Assembly (NCBI GenBank): GCA_965201155.1
Contig: OZ241752.1
Coordinates: forward strand, 434,001 to 498,000
Length of the DNA stretch: 64,000 nucleotides
Direction: 5' to 3'
Origin: JANQOH01 sp965201155
GTDB taxonomy: Bacteria; Pseudomonadota; Alphaproteobacteria; UBA7887
The translations under genes were made by a program, and so were the position numbers. This document shows positions 42,304 through 49,936 of this stretch, one piece after another; positions within the stretch are counted from its first letter, which is position 1; every line of letters starts with the position of its first letter. A model generated the notes under the pieces. It had not been told where the DNA came from. It saw only the letters and a program-made list of their open reading frames with translations, and made no database searches.

Positions 42304-45186
42304 CTAGGCGAGCGCGGCAGCGAGCAGCGTCACCGCATGATGCGCCTGCCGACCGGCAAAATCGGCGATCTGGTGACGGCAACTGAACCCGTTGGCCACG
42401 ATAACCGCATCGTCGGGAGCTGCCGACAATGCGGGCAACAAATCGATCTCGGCGATAGCCTTCGAGACCTGCCAGGTTTCGGTTTGGTAACCGAATGCGC
42501 CGGCCATGCCGCAGCAGGTGGATTGAATCGCAGTGACATCATGGTCCGGAACATGCCTGAGGAGTGCGGGCACATCTTCGGCAACACCAAATGCTTTTTG
42601 GTGACAGTGCCCATGCACCAGTACGCGCGCAGCGGAACGTGCGCTCCAGGAGAGATCACCAACCTTCCGAAGCAGAAAAGTCTCGAGCGGAGCAACGGCA
42701 CGCGCCACCGCCTGACTTGCCGGTCCCGGTACAAGTACGGGCCATTCATCGGCCAACGTATGGAGGCACGAGGGTTCGAGGCCCAGGATGGGGATGCCGG
42801 CCTCAGCGAATGGCGCCAGGGCCGCGACCGCCCGCGACGCCTCCGCGCGTGCCTCGGCCACGGCTCCGACGGACAAAAATGTACGCCCGCAGCACAAGGG
42901 ACGCCCGCGGGCGCGCGCTACATGAACGCGGCAACCCGCCGCGTTGAGAAGCCGTACTGCAGCGCGCGCAATGGCAGGCTCGAACCAGGTGCCGAACGTA
43001 TCGACGAACAGAACGACGTCTTCGCCGCTTCCCGTGAGGGCAGGTGTTTCGAGATAGGGATCCCGCGCCCAATGCGGCAGGGAGCGCCGTGCACTGAGGC
43101 CAAACAGCGCTTCCCCTGCCTTGCGCAGCGCAGGGAAGCGGTTTCGTGCGTTGGCCGCAAAAGCAAAGTGCGATGCCCAGGGGGCGTAGCGCGGGAGCCA
43201 GCCGATGATGCGGTCGCGCCGGCTATAGCCCCTGGTCCGCGCGCGGTGGTGGGACACCTCGATCTTCATGCGGGTCATGTCGACACCGGTCGGACATTCC
43301 CGGCGGCACACCTTGCACCCGACGCAGAGGGCCATGGAGTCCGCCATCGCGTCGGACTGCAAGGCGTCGGGGCCAAGCTGGCCCGTGAGAGCGAGGCGAA
43401 GTGTGTTGGCACGGCCGCGAGTGACATGCGCCTCTTCGCGAGTAGCGCGATAGGAAGGACACATGACGCCGGTCCCCGTGCTGCGGCAGGCACCGTTGTT
43501 GTTGCACATTTCCACGGCAGCCAGAAATCCGCCGCTTCCCCAGCTCGACCAGTCGAGTGCCGGCGTGAATGGTTGCGGCCCATAGTCGGGGCCGTAACGA
43601 AACAGGGTTCGATCATCCATGCGCGGAGGACGCACGATTTTGCCGGGATTTAGCAGGCGGCCGGGGTCAAATCGGTCTTTCACCGCCTCAAAGGCGCGCG
43701 TCAGCCGCGAACCGAACATCGCTTCATGAAACTCGGAACGCACGATCCCGTCGCCATGTTCTCCTGAATGGGAACCGCGATACCTGCGCACCATGGCAAA
43801 AGCTTCCTCAGCGATCGCGCGCATGGTGTTTGCGGCCTGTGGGTCCTTCATGTTCAGGATGGGGCGCACATGCAGGCATCCGACGGAAGCATGCGCATAC
43901 CAGGTTCCTTCGGTTCCGTGGCGTGCGAACAGGTCGGTCATGCGGCTGGTATAGTCGGGCAAGTCATCCAGAGGGACCGCGCAGTCTTCCACGAACGAGA
44001 TCGGCTTGCCGTCGCCTTTCATTGACATGACGATGTTGAGGCCGGCCTTGCGCATGTCCCACACCGCCTTTTGCGGGCCCCGGTCGGTGAGGCTTGTCAC
44101 CGCACCCTCGTGGCCGAGGTCAGCCATGAGGGTTTCGAGGTCTTCCAGTGAGCGCGCTACCGGGTCAAAGGCGTCGCCGGCAAATTCAACCAGCAGCACG
44201 GCGGCCGGACGGCCGGTAATGAACTGTTCTACCGTGGTGCGAAACAGAGGCGCGCCCCGTGCGAGGTCGATGAGCGTCCGGTCGGCGAGTTCGACGGCGG
44301 TGGGTTTGAGCGCGACGATCGGCTTGGTGGCGCGCATAGCCGCGCTCAGCGAATCGAAATGGCAGATTCCTAGCCCCGTATGCCGGGGTACAGGCTGCAA
44401 ATCGAGTTCAAGCTCGGTGAAAAAACACAGCGTGCCTTCCGATCCGACCAGTAAGCTGGCCATGTTGTGACCGTGGGGCTGCACCGTATCGATATTGTAG
44501 CCGCCGACGCGCCGCAGCAATTTCGGGAAGCGGCGCTTGATTTCGCTTGCCTCGCGCGCGGCGAGGGTCCGCATGTCCTGGACCAGCGAAAGGTAATCCG
44601 GGTTGGCTTCAAGCCCGGCGAGATTACCGGGTACGGGTGCAAAGCGGTGTGCGTCGCCTGAAGCCGTGAGGGCCCGAATGGCGTGTACATTGTGCACCAT
44701 GTTTCCGTAGCGAAGCGAGCGCGCCCCGCAACTATTGTTGCCGGCCATGCCACCCAGCGTCGCTCGGCTCCCTGTCGAAATATCAACCGGGAAAAACAGT
44801 CCATATTCCGCCAGCGCCGAATTCAGCCGATCCAGCACGAGACCTGGTTGAACGCTCACCCGCCGCGCGTCGGGATCAAACGCGGTAATGCTGGAGAAAT
44901 ACCGGGATGTATCGACAACCAACGCCTCGCCCACGGTCTGGCCGCATTGCGACGTGCCACCGCCGCGGGGCAGCACAGCGGCGCCTTCATCGCGCGCGAT
45001 GCTCAATGCTGCGGCGATGTCGTTCGTGTTCTTCGGCACTACGACGCCGAGGGGTTGTATCTGATAGATTGAAGCGTCGGTCGCGTAACGCCCGCGGGAA
45101 AAGGCGTCGAACAACACGTCACCTTCGACGGCGCGTTTCAGCCGCCGTTCGAGCCTGCCACCCTGTGCGCCGTCATGCCTTCTCAC
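42304..45186 (-). CDS. FAD-linked oxidase with Fe-S domain (D-2-hydroxyacid dehydrogenase type)
   Basis: About 960 residues. The N-terminal PCMH-type FAD domain has VLPRGGGTSQCGQ and PVDISTGSRATLGGMAGNNSCGARSLRYG. The FAD-oxidase C domain ends FDPGRLLNPGKIVRPPR. Two ferredoxin-type cluster sites follow (CNNNGACRSTGTGVMCPSY and CVGCKVCRRECP), then two cysteine-rich CCG motifs (CCGRTFLSVG, CCGMAGAFGY). This is the YdiJ/GlcD-GlcF fusion class that oxidises D-2-hydroxyglutarate or D-lactate. The frame is open to 45249; I prefer the GTG at 45186 because family homology begins just after it. The CRISPR remnant lies just upstream. Confidence 0.88.
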   Translation of the reverse strand: MRRHDGAQGGRLERRLKRAVEGDVLFDAFSRGRYATDASIYQIQPLGVVVPKNTNDIAAALSIARDEGAAVLPRGGGTSQCGQTVGEALVVDTSRYFSSITAFDPDARRVSVQPGLVLDRLNSALAEYGLFFPVDISTGSRATLGGMAGNNSCGARSLRYGNMVHNVHAIRALTASGDAHRFAPVPGNLAGLEANPDYLSLVQDMRTLAAREASEIKRRFPKLLRRVGGYNIDTVQPHGHNMASLLVGSEGTLCFFTELELDLQPVPRHTGLGICHFDSLSAAMRATKPIVALKPTAVELADRTLIDLARGAPLFRTTVEQFITGRPAAVLLVEFAGDAFDPVARSLEDLETLMADLGHEGAVTSLTDRGPQKAVWDMRKAGLNIVMSMKGDGKPISFVEDCAVPLDDLPDYTSRMTDLFARHGTEGTWYAHASVGCLHVRPILNMKDPQAANTMRAIAEEAFAMVRRYRGSHSGEHGDGIVRSEFHEAMFGSRLTRAFEAVKDRFDPGRLLNPGKIVRPPRMDDRTLFRYGPDYGPQPFTPALDWSSWGSGGFLAAVEMCNNNGACRSTGTGVMCPSYRATREEAHVTRGRANTLRLALTGQLGPDALQSDAMADSMALCVGCKVCRRECPTGVDMTRMKIEVSHHRARTRGYSRRDRIIGWLPRYAPWASHFAFAANARNRFPALRKAGEALFGLSARRSLPHWARDPYLETPALTGSGEDVVLFVDTFGTWFEPAIARAAVRLLNAAGCRVHVARARGRPLCCGRTFLSVGAVAEARAEASRAVAALAPFAEAGIPILGLEPSCLHTLADEWPVLVPGPASQAVARAVAPLETFLLRKVGDLSWSARSAARVLVHGHCHQKAFGVAEDVPALLRHVPDHDVTAIQSTCCGMAGAFGYQTETWQVSKAIAEIDLLPALSAAPDDAVIVANGFSCRHQIADFAGRQAHHAVTLLAAALA

Positions 45187-45254
45187 ACCGCGAGTATAGG
45201 GCAGACACACCTGCACGAGAAAGGCGGCAACGCGGGTTCCGTGTACCAACCCGC

Positions 45255-45271
45255 CCCGAATTTGCTATTGT
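45255..45271 (+). promoter_or_regulatory. Degenerate CRISPR half repeat carrying a promoter -10
   Basis: CCCGAATTTGCTATTGT resembles only the 3' end of the full repeat 29 nt downstream (CCCGATTTGCTACTTC). TGC-TATTGT is a good extended -10; type II-C repeats commonly carry such a promoter at this end. Transcription would start near 45278, inside the spacer. The 5' half of this repeat is not recognisable. Confidence 0.55.
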
Positions 45272-45335
45272 AGCGATGCGTGGCTTCTTCACTGGGCAAG
45301 CTGCGGATTGCGGCCGCTTCCCGATTTGCTACTTC
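45272..45335 (+). CRISPR. Minimal CRISPR unit: one 28-nt spacer and one 36-nt repeat
   Basis: The repeat at 45300-45335 begins GCTGCGGATTGCGGCCGC and ends GATTTGCTACTTC. From memory it is nearly the same as the P. lavamentivorans type II-C repeat. Its last 22 nt before TTC pair with the anti-repeat of the tracrRNA 3.2 kb away with three changes, at least one a G-U wobble. The spacer (45272-45299) starts AGCGATGCGTGG and ends CACTGGGCAA. No further repeat follows, so at most one crRNA is possible. Confidence 0.75.
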
Positions 45336-45356
45336 CTGGTCCCGCTCGTCGGCAGT

Positions 45357-45373
45357 GCTCCCGGCAAGGGAGC
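45357..45373 (+). terminator. Possible crRNA terminator hairpin
   Basis: GCTCCC, GGCAA loop, GGGAGC lies 21 nt after the CRISPR repeat on the same strand. No T-run follows, so termination would be weak. Confidence 0.3.
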
Positions 45374-45401
45374 CGCCGGCGGACGGGTCACGCGCTTCCG
45401 G

Positions 45402-48400
45402 CTAATCGTTGGCTGGTCGAATGCGGCCAATGGGATCAATGGACACCTTGCGTCCCCCGTTGGACAGGATGGAATTTACCGTCGGGCGCGTCCGAGTGGC
45501 TCCGGCAGCGTCATTGTGGTCGACCAGCACGACGCGTCCTCCGGCCCAGATGCCTTCCACGATCCGGATCATCGCGCCCCCGGGTTCGGCGAAGGACAGC
45601 GCATCACCCGGCGCCAGCGACATGACAAAACGCGCACCATCATTGCGCATGCGCCACACCACGGGTTCCTTCCTCGCATGTCTCCGGCACGCCTCGAACA
45701 AACTGACTACCTCGTGCTCGGTCTTGCCCTCTGATGTCCGGTAAATGGCGACATGATGGTTGTTCCCCAATTCCGCGTATCCCGTCGCGACGCGAGCCAT
45801 GAGATGAAACTGCCGCTTCATCATGAGGCGAGCCTTGCGGATTTCCGGCCCCTTGCGTCCGCGCTTGGGATAAGGCGGAAAGGATTTTTTGGGATTGCCG
45901 CCATGTTTGGCCACCCAATCACGAACGATGCGCCGTATCCTTTCATCGCGGATACGGGTCAGTTCGGACCTGCTCATCGTCTCCAGCGGCTTGCGTACGG
46001 TGAAAACGCCCTGGGTATTTTGCCCGTCCTTTGGCGTGAGGTCGGTTGCGACGCCGTGGACGGTTTCCTTGTGAAGCGGGCCGGTCAGTTTCTTGCGCAC
46101 GCGGTGTGAAACGGTGATGCCCGCAATGGCGCGCTCTGCGTCGCGTCGTATCGCCGGCCATGGGGCTGAGAGAGAACGAACGGGCGCGCCAGCTTCCTCT
46201 TGGGCCCAATAGCGGGAAATATCCTGGATGATCCCGGGGTGGGTGCAGGCGACCACCAGCGCATCGATGGCGTGATGGCGGTGATCGTCGCGAGTTTTTC
46301 GGCCGTCCTTTGACAGAACGCCGTTCAAGCTCCACAGCGTTCGCAGATGCGCTGTCACACGCCCGGATACGGCTTGCACCGCGCCCCGGCCGGCAGGCCC
46401 GCTATAGGGCCACAACCGTTCCAGAAAGACCACAGCCTGACGGGCGGCGTAACTTGTGTCGTGCAATTGCCGCGCCCCTATGGTTTCGGGGACGGATTTG
46501 GCAAGAAAGCGCTCGATTTTTCGCGGCGGCATTCCCGCTTCGCCTTGCGCAGCACTCATGCGCTCCACGCGGTTTGCGAACGTCTTCCACGCTTCGGGGT
46601 TATCGCCGAGATATTCGAATGGCGTGCGATTCCCCTTATCCCTGTTGATGTCGGCCCGGCACAGCGTCTTGTTGGCGTAGCTGTTATCGATGGAGCGGGA
46701 GCGCGGCCATATGTGATCGACCTCGAATTCCCGGTTGTGAAACAGCGCCTTGAAGGAAACGCTGTCACCGGTGTAGGGGCAGCGGCGCCCGCATTCTTCC
46801 CATAGCAGCCATTTGTCGATGTCCGCGCGGGACGGCTCGGCCACACCATTTTCCCGCAATCCCTTCCGTGCCTTTGCGCGGCGTTGCTCCTGCATGCGAA
46901 AGTTATAGGCAGAGGTTCCGCGCCGATGTCTGGACCAAGCCACTTCGCGCGCCATCTCGATGCGGACAAGATCGGGCTTCCCGAACAGGTCGATGAGGTT
47001 ATTCACGACCTTGCGCAACTCGTTTCGAACCCGACCTACCGTGGGATTCCGCAAGCGCGCAATGCGTTGGGCTTCTTCGCGGCTTGCCGGGCTGGGCAGC
47101 CGATCAAATACCTCTCCCGGCGGCCGATCGCGGGAGGGAAAGGCGCGGTCTCGCCATTTTTCCCATTGCGGGCTGATCAGCATCGCGGCGAACCGCACAC
47201 CGGTTTCCAAGTGCGGCATGAAGGCACGCAGCGCGTCGGCCGAAAAGGGGTCCCATCCGGGGAGGATATGGATCTCTCCAAGACGTGCCGCCTGCTCGCG
47301 CGTCACACCGAACCGATCCATGAAATGGCGCGCCACTTCGCGGCGGCGTTGCCGCCGCTCTGCTTCGGGGCGAATGATTACGCGTTGAGCGCCGAGTTGG
47401 CGATAATCTGCCTGCCATAATTCCTCGTGCAAGGAGTCTCGAATTTGCTGCTTGCAAGGGTGGGCAGCCCACCCACCGCCGAAAACGGCTGCCAGTTCCT
47501 TTTCGACCGAATTCCCGGGGAGGCTCTTCTCTCCGCCTTCCTCCAGGTTGAATTTCAGGCTGGATAATGCGGCCCCCTCCCCGCGCGTGGCGTAAAGGGG
47601 CGCGAGTGCACGCCGCACGGCCGGCCATGTCATCGATTCCTGCGCTTGCAATCGGGTGAGGATGGCGCTCCGTTCGTCACGGTCCAGCGGGCGGGCATCG
47701 CTGCCCGAGATGGCCAGGTTGTTGAGCTTTTCCAGCATCCTCTTTTGCTGCGAAAGCCATGCGCCCCGCGGGCAGAGCCTGGCGCCGGGAATGAACGGGC
47801 AAGTGCGAAGGGTGTTGAGGCGCCAGAACATCGGACGCTGGTGAAAGATCGCTTCACGCACCGCTTCTCGATGCTGCGGCGGCAGAAAGCGGGCCAGTAC
47901 AGCGAATTCGTGTTCCACGACACTGCGGATGGTATGCACGCCCCGCTTGCGCTCGCCGGGCCGTCGCTCAGCCAACCATGCGCCGAGCGTGCCGCCATGG
48001 CGTTTCAACGCCGCCTCAGTCTCGGCGTGACGCTCCTTCTCGACCGGTTCGTGCCCGAATTCCGACCCGCCCGGGAGCATATCGACCTCCCTGGCTTTGA
48101 AATGCCTGCGCTGGGCGAGGTGATAGATGGCGCGGCCGGCTTCCAGCGGCGACAGGTCGTCGCCTTCCCACGCCCGTTTGCGCAGTGCGTAGGGATCCTG
48201 TTTCATGGCGTCGGTCCATGCGGCCGAGTCCGGCGCGGGGAGCATACCGGCTTCATGCAGCAAGTCTGCCACCAGACGCCGACGGGCGCGGCGCCGGCGA
48301 AACTGGCGGCGGCGCAAACGCGCCGACCGTCGTTCCTGATTGAACGGTACGCCGCCGCTCGGCTCGCGCGCATCCGGGAAGATGCGGACTCCCAAGCGGC

Positions 48401-48491
48401 GAATTTCACCCGTCGCCGCGACGTGGTCGTGGTCAATGACAGCGAAGCCGATTGAGGTGGTGCCTATATCGAGACCGAAAATCAACGCCAT
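45402..48491 (-). CDS. cas9: Cas9 endonuclease, type II-C, solitary
   Basis: RNA-guided DNA nuclease of 1029 residues, the compact II-C size. RuvC-I FGLDIGTTSIGFAVID with Asp8; Arg-rich bridge helix (RRSARLRRRQFRRRRARRR, about 53-72); REC lobe; RuvC-II LVRIEMAREVAW with Glu (about 510); HNH domain CPYTGDSVSF through FEVDHIWPRSRSIDNSYANKTL with catalytic His and Asn (about 570-615); RuvC-III DDHRHHAIDALVVACTHPG with His and Asp (about 745); a full C-terminal PAM-interacting domain ending KVSIDPIGRIRPAND. All nuclease residues are present. The ATG at 48491 is preferred to one 9 nt earlier. No cas1, cas2, cas4 or csn2 is adjacent; the neighbours are metabolic genes. Confidence 0.97.
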   Translation of the reverse strand: MALIFGLDIGTTSIGFAVIDHDHVAATGEIRRLGVRIFPDAREPSGGVPFNQERRSARLRRRQFRRRRARRRLVADLLHEAGMLPAPDSAAWTDAMKQDPYALRKRAWEGDDLSPLEAGRAIYHLAQRRHFKAREVDMLPGGSEFGHEPVEKERHAETEAALKRHGGTLGAWLAERRPGERKRGVHTIRSVVEHEFAVLARFLPPQHREAVREAIFHQRPMFWRLNTLRTCPFIPGARLCPRGAWLSQQKRMLEKLNNLAISGSDARPLDRDERSAILTRLQAQESMTWPAVRRALAPLYATRGEGAALSSLKFNLEEGGEKSLPGNSVEKELAAVFGGGWAAHPCKQQIRDSLHEELWQADYRQLGAQRVIIRPEAERRQRRREVARHFMDRFGVTREQAARLGEIHILPGWDPFSADALRAFMPHLETGVRFAAMLISPQWEKWRDRAFPSRDRPPGEVFDRLPSPASREEAQRIARLRNPTVGRVRNELRKVVNNLIDLFGKPDLVRIEMAREVAWSRHRRGTSAYNFRMQEQRRAKARKGLRENGVAEPSRADIDKWLLWEECGRRCPYTGDSVSFKALFHNREFEVDHIWPRSRSIDNSYANKTLCRADINRDKGNRTPFEYLGDNPEAWKTFANRVERMSAAQGEAGMPPRKIERFLAKSVPETIGARQLHDTSYAARQAVVFLERLWPYSGPAGRGAVQAVSGRVTAHLRTLWSLNGVLSKDGRKTRDDHRHHAIDALVVACTHPGIIQDISRYWAQEEAGAPVRSLSAPWPAIRRDAERAIAGITVSHRVRKKLTGPLHKETVHGVATDLTPKDGQNTQGVFTVRKPLETMSRSELTRIRDERIRRIVRDWVAKHGGNPKKSFPPYPKRGRKGPEIRKARLMMKRQFHLMARVATGYAELGNNHHVAIYRTSEGKTEHEVVSLFEACRRHARKEPVVWRMRNDGARFVMSLAPGDALSFAEPGGAMIRIVEGIWAGGRVVLVDHNDAAGATRTRPTVNSILSNGGRKVSIDPIGRIRPAND

Positions 48492-48507
48492 GGTGGCCAA
48501 ATTTCCC

Positions 48508-48537
48508 TTGCGCCGGCATTCCGGTCGATGCTAGGTG
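48508..48537 (+). promoter_or_regulatory. Predicted tracrRNA promoter
   Basis: TTGCGC (-35), 18 bp, then TGC-TAGGTG (extended -10) ends 7 nt before the anti-repeat, placing the start at about 48544. Confidence 0.45.
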
Positions 48538-48541
48538 GCGG

Positions 48542-48552
48542 ACTGTAGCAAA
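48542..48552 (-). promoter_or_regulatory. Possible cas9 promoter inside the anti-repeat
   Basis: Read on the minus strand the 5' end of the tracrRNA gene gives TTTGCTACAGT, the same extended -10 layout (TGC-TACAGT) as the CRISPR repeat end. It would start transcripts about 40 nt before the cas9 ATG. No good -35 is seen. Confidence 0.35.
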
Positions 48553-48660
48553 TCGAGAGGCGGTCGGTTCTCTTTTCGCAGCAAATCGATCCCTTGCGTG
48601 GGCTCGGCGCCCCAAGGTCATTCGCCGGCAAGCGCCCCCTTCTTCGGTCGGGGGCGTTTC
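48545..48660 (+). ncRNA. tracrRNA
   Basis: Anti-repeat GTAGCAAATCGAGAGGCGGT is complementary to the CRISPR repeat downstream of cas9. It is followed by GTTCTCTTTTCGC, AGCAAATCGATCCC, a nexus-type stem CCTTG/CAAGG enclosing GGGCTCGGCGCCC, then CATTCGCCGGCAAG and a terminator hairpin CGCCCCC/CGGGGGCG followed by TTT. This order (anti-repeat, nexus, terminator) is that of type II-C tracrRNAs and, from memory, closely follows that of P. lavamentivorans. It is divergent from cas9. Confidence 0.88.
48633..48659 (+). terminator. tracrRNA terminator hairpin
   Basis: CGCCCCC, TTCTTCGGT loop, then CGGGGGCG and TTT: a 7-8 bp GC stem that ends the tracrRNA. Confidence 0.75.
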
Positions 48661-48757
48661 GCGTGGCAAGTTGTCGTCCGGGTTTGCTAACGGCAGTTGC
48701 GTGCTCTTGTCGTGGATTTGTCACTGACCCTCACCGCCAATTCACAAGGACATCACG

Positions 48758-49936
48758 ATGGCCGCAACACGCGGAAGACAGTTCTTACATACGCCCGGAC
48801 CAACGATGATGCCGGACCGCATATTGCGCGCAATGGACCGTCCCGCGCTCGATCATCGCGGGACGGAGTTCCTGCGCATCACCGATCATTGCTTTCGGGG
48901 CCTCAAGCGCGTCTTTCGTACAGAGCGGCCGGTGCTCATTTACCCCGCCGCGGGGCATGGGGCCTGGGAGGCGGCGCTGGTCAATACGTGCTCTCCAGGC
49001 CAGCGCGTACTCATGTGCGAAACCGGCGCCTTTTCCCAGTGGTGGAGAGACATGGCCGAGTCGCTGGGCCTGGTGGTGGATTATCTCCCCGGCGATTGGC
49101 GGCGCGGCGCCGATCCGGCAGCCATCGAAGCGCATCTTGCCGCCGACCGCGGGCGCACCATCCGGGCGGTTGCCGTGGTCCACAACGAAACGGCCACCGG
49201 CGTTACCAGCCGCATAGGCGAAATCCGCCGCGCCATTGATGCTGCGGGCCACCCGGCACTGTTGCTTGTCGATGTCATTTCGTCCCTCGCCTCGATGGAT
49301 TTCCGCATGGATGAATGGGGTGTGGATGTTGCCATTGGCGGCTCCCAGAAGGGTCTGATGCTGCCGCCCGGTCTGGGCTTTACCGGCGTCAGCGAAAAGG
49401 CTTTTCGCGCCGCGAGTGACAGCACTTCGCGGCGTAGCTACTGGGACTGGCGCGAAATGATGCCCGATGGCAAGACTGCGGCCTTCGTATGCACGCCTCC
49501 GATCAATCTGATGTTTGGGCTTGCCGAAGCAATCGACATGCTGGATGAGGAAGGCCTTGATGCGTGCTTTGCGCGTCACCGTCGGCTGGCGGAGGCAGTG
49601 CGCCGCGCCGTGTCGGGCTGGGGACTCGAACTCAACGCCCTGGACCCGCGTGAAATGTCGGATTCGGTCAGTACGGTGTTGATGCCAGACGGCCATGACG
49701 CCGAGGAACTGCGGCGGATCGCCCGCGAACGTCATGATGTGGTGCTTGGTGTCGGCATATTGCGGCTTGCGGGACGGGCTTTTCGAATCGGCCATCTCGG
49801 GGATCTGAACACGCCGATGATCCTCGGCGCCCTTGCCTGCGTGCAGGCGTCGCTGACCGCCGCAGGTGTTCCCCACAATGCAGGCGGCATCGCGGAGGCC
49901 GTCACATTTTTGAGCGAGGATACGGACAATGCATGA
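48758..49936 (+). CDS. Class V aminotransferase (alanine/serine-glyoxylate type)
   Basis: A 392-residue PLP enzyme. FLHTPGPTMMPDRILRAM and LDHRGTEFLRI at the N-terminus, YPAAGHGAWEAALVNTCSPGQRVL, VVHNETATGVTSRIGEI, LLLVDVISSLASMDFRMDEWGVDVAIGGSQKGLMLPPGLGF (PLP Asp and Lys), and the C-terminal FRIGHLGDLN of serine/alanine-glyoxylate aminotransferases. Co-transcribed with the amidase that overlaps its end, suggesting catabolism of an amidated amino compound (inference). Confidence 0.88.
   Translation: MAATRGRQFLHTPGPTMMPDRILRAMDRPALDHRGTEFLRITDHCFRGLKRVFRTERPVLIYPAAGHGAWEAALVNTCSPGQRVLMCETGAFSQWWRDMAESLGLVVDYLPGDWRRGADPAAIEAHLAADRGRTIRAVAVVHNETATGVTSRIGEIRRAIDAAGHPALLLVDVISSLASMDFRMDEWGVDVAIGGSQKGLMLPPGLGFTGVSEKAFRAASDSTSRRSYWDWREMMPDGKTAAFVCTPPINLMFGLAEAIDMLDEEGLDACFARHRRLAEAVRRAVSGWGLELNALDPREMSDSVSTVLMPDGHDAEELRRIARERHDVVLGVGILRLAGRAFRIGHLGDLNTPMILGALACVQASLTAAGVPHNAGGIAEAVTFLSEDTDNA

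Noticed and set aside
45336..45401. More CRISPR repeats between the single repeat and the cas9 end
   Set aside because: No further match to GCTGCGGATTGCGG or GATTTGCTAC is present in this stretch.
42304..49936. cas1, cas2, cas4 or csn2 near cas9
   Set aside because: All frames on both strands flanking cas9 are a FAD-linked oxidase and an aminotransferase; no Cas1 or Cas2 pattern was found in the window.
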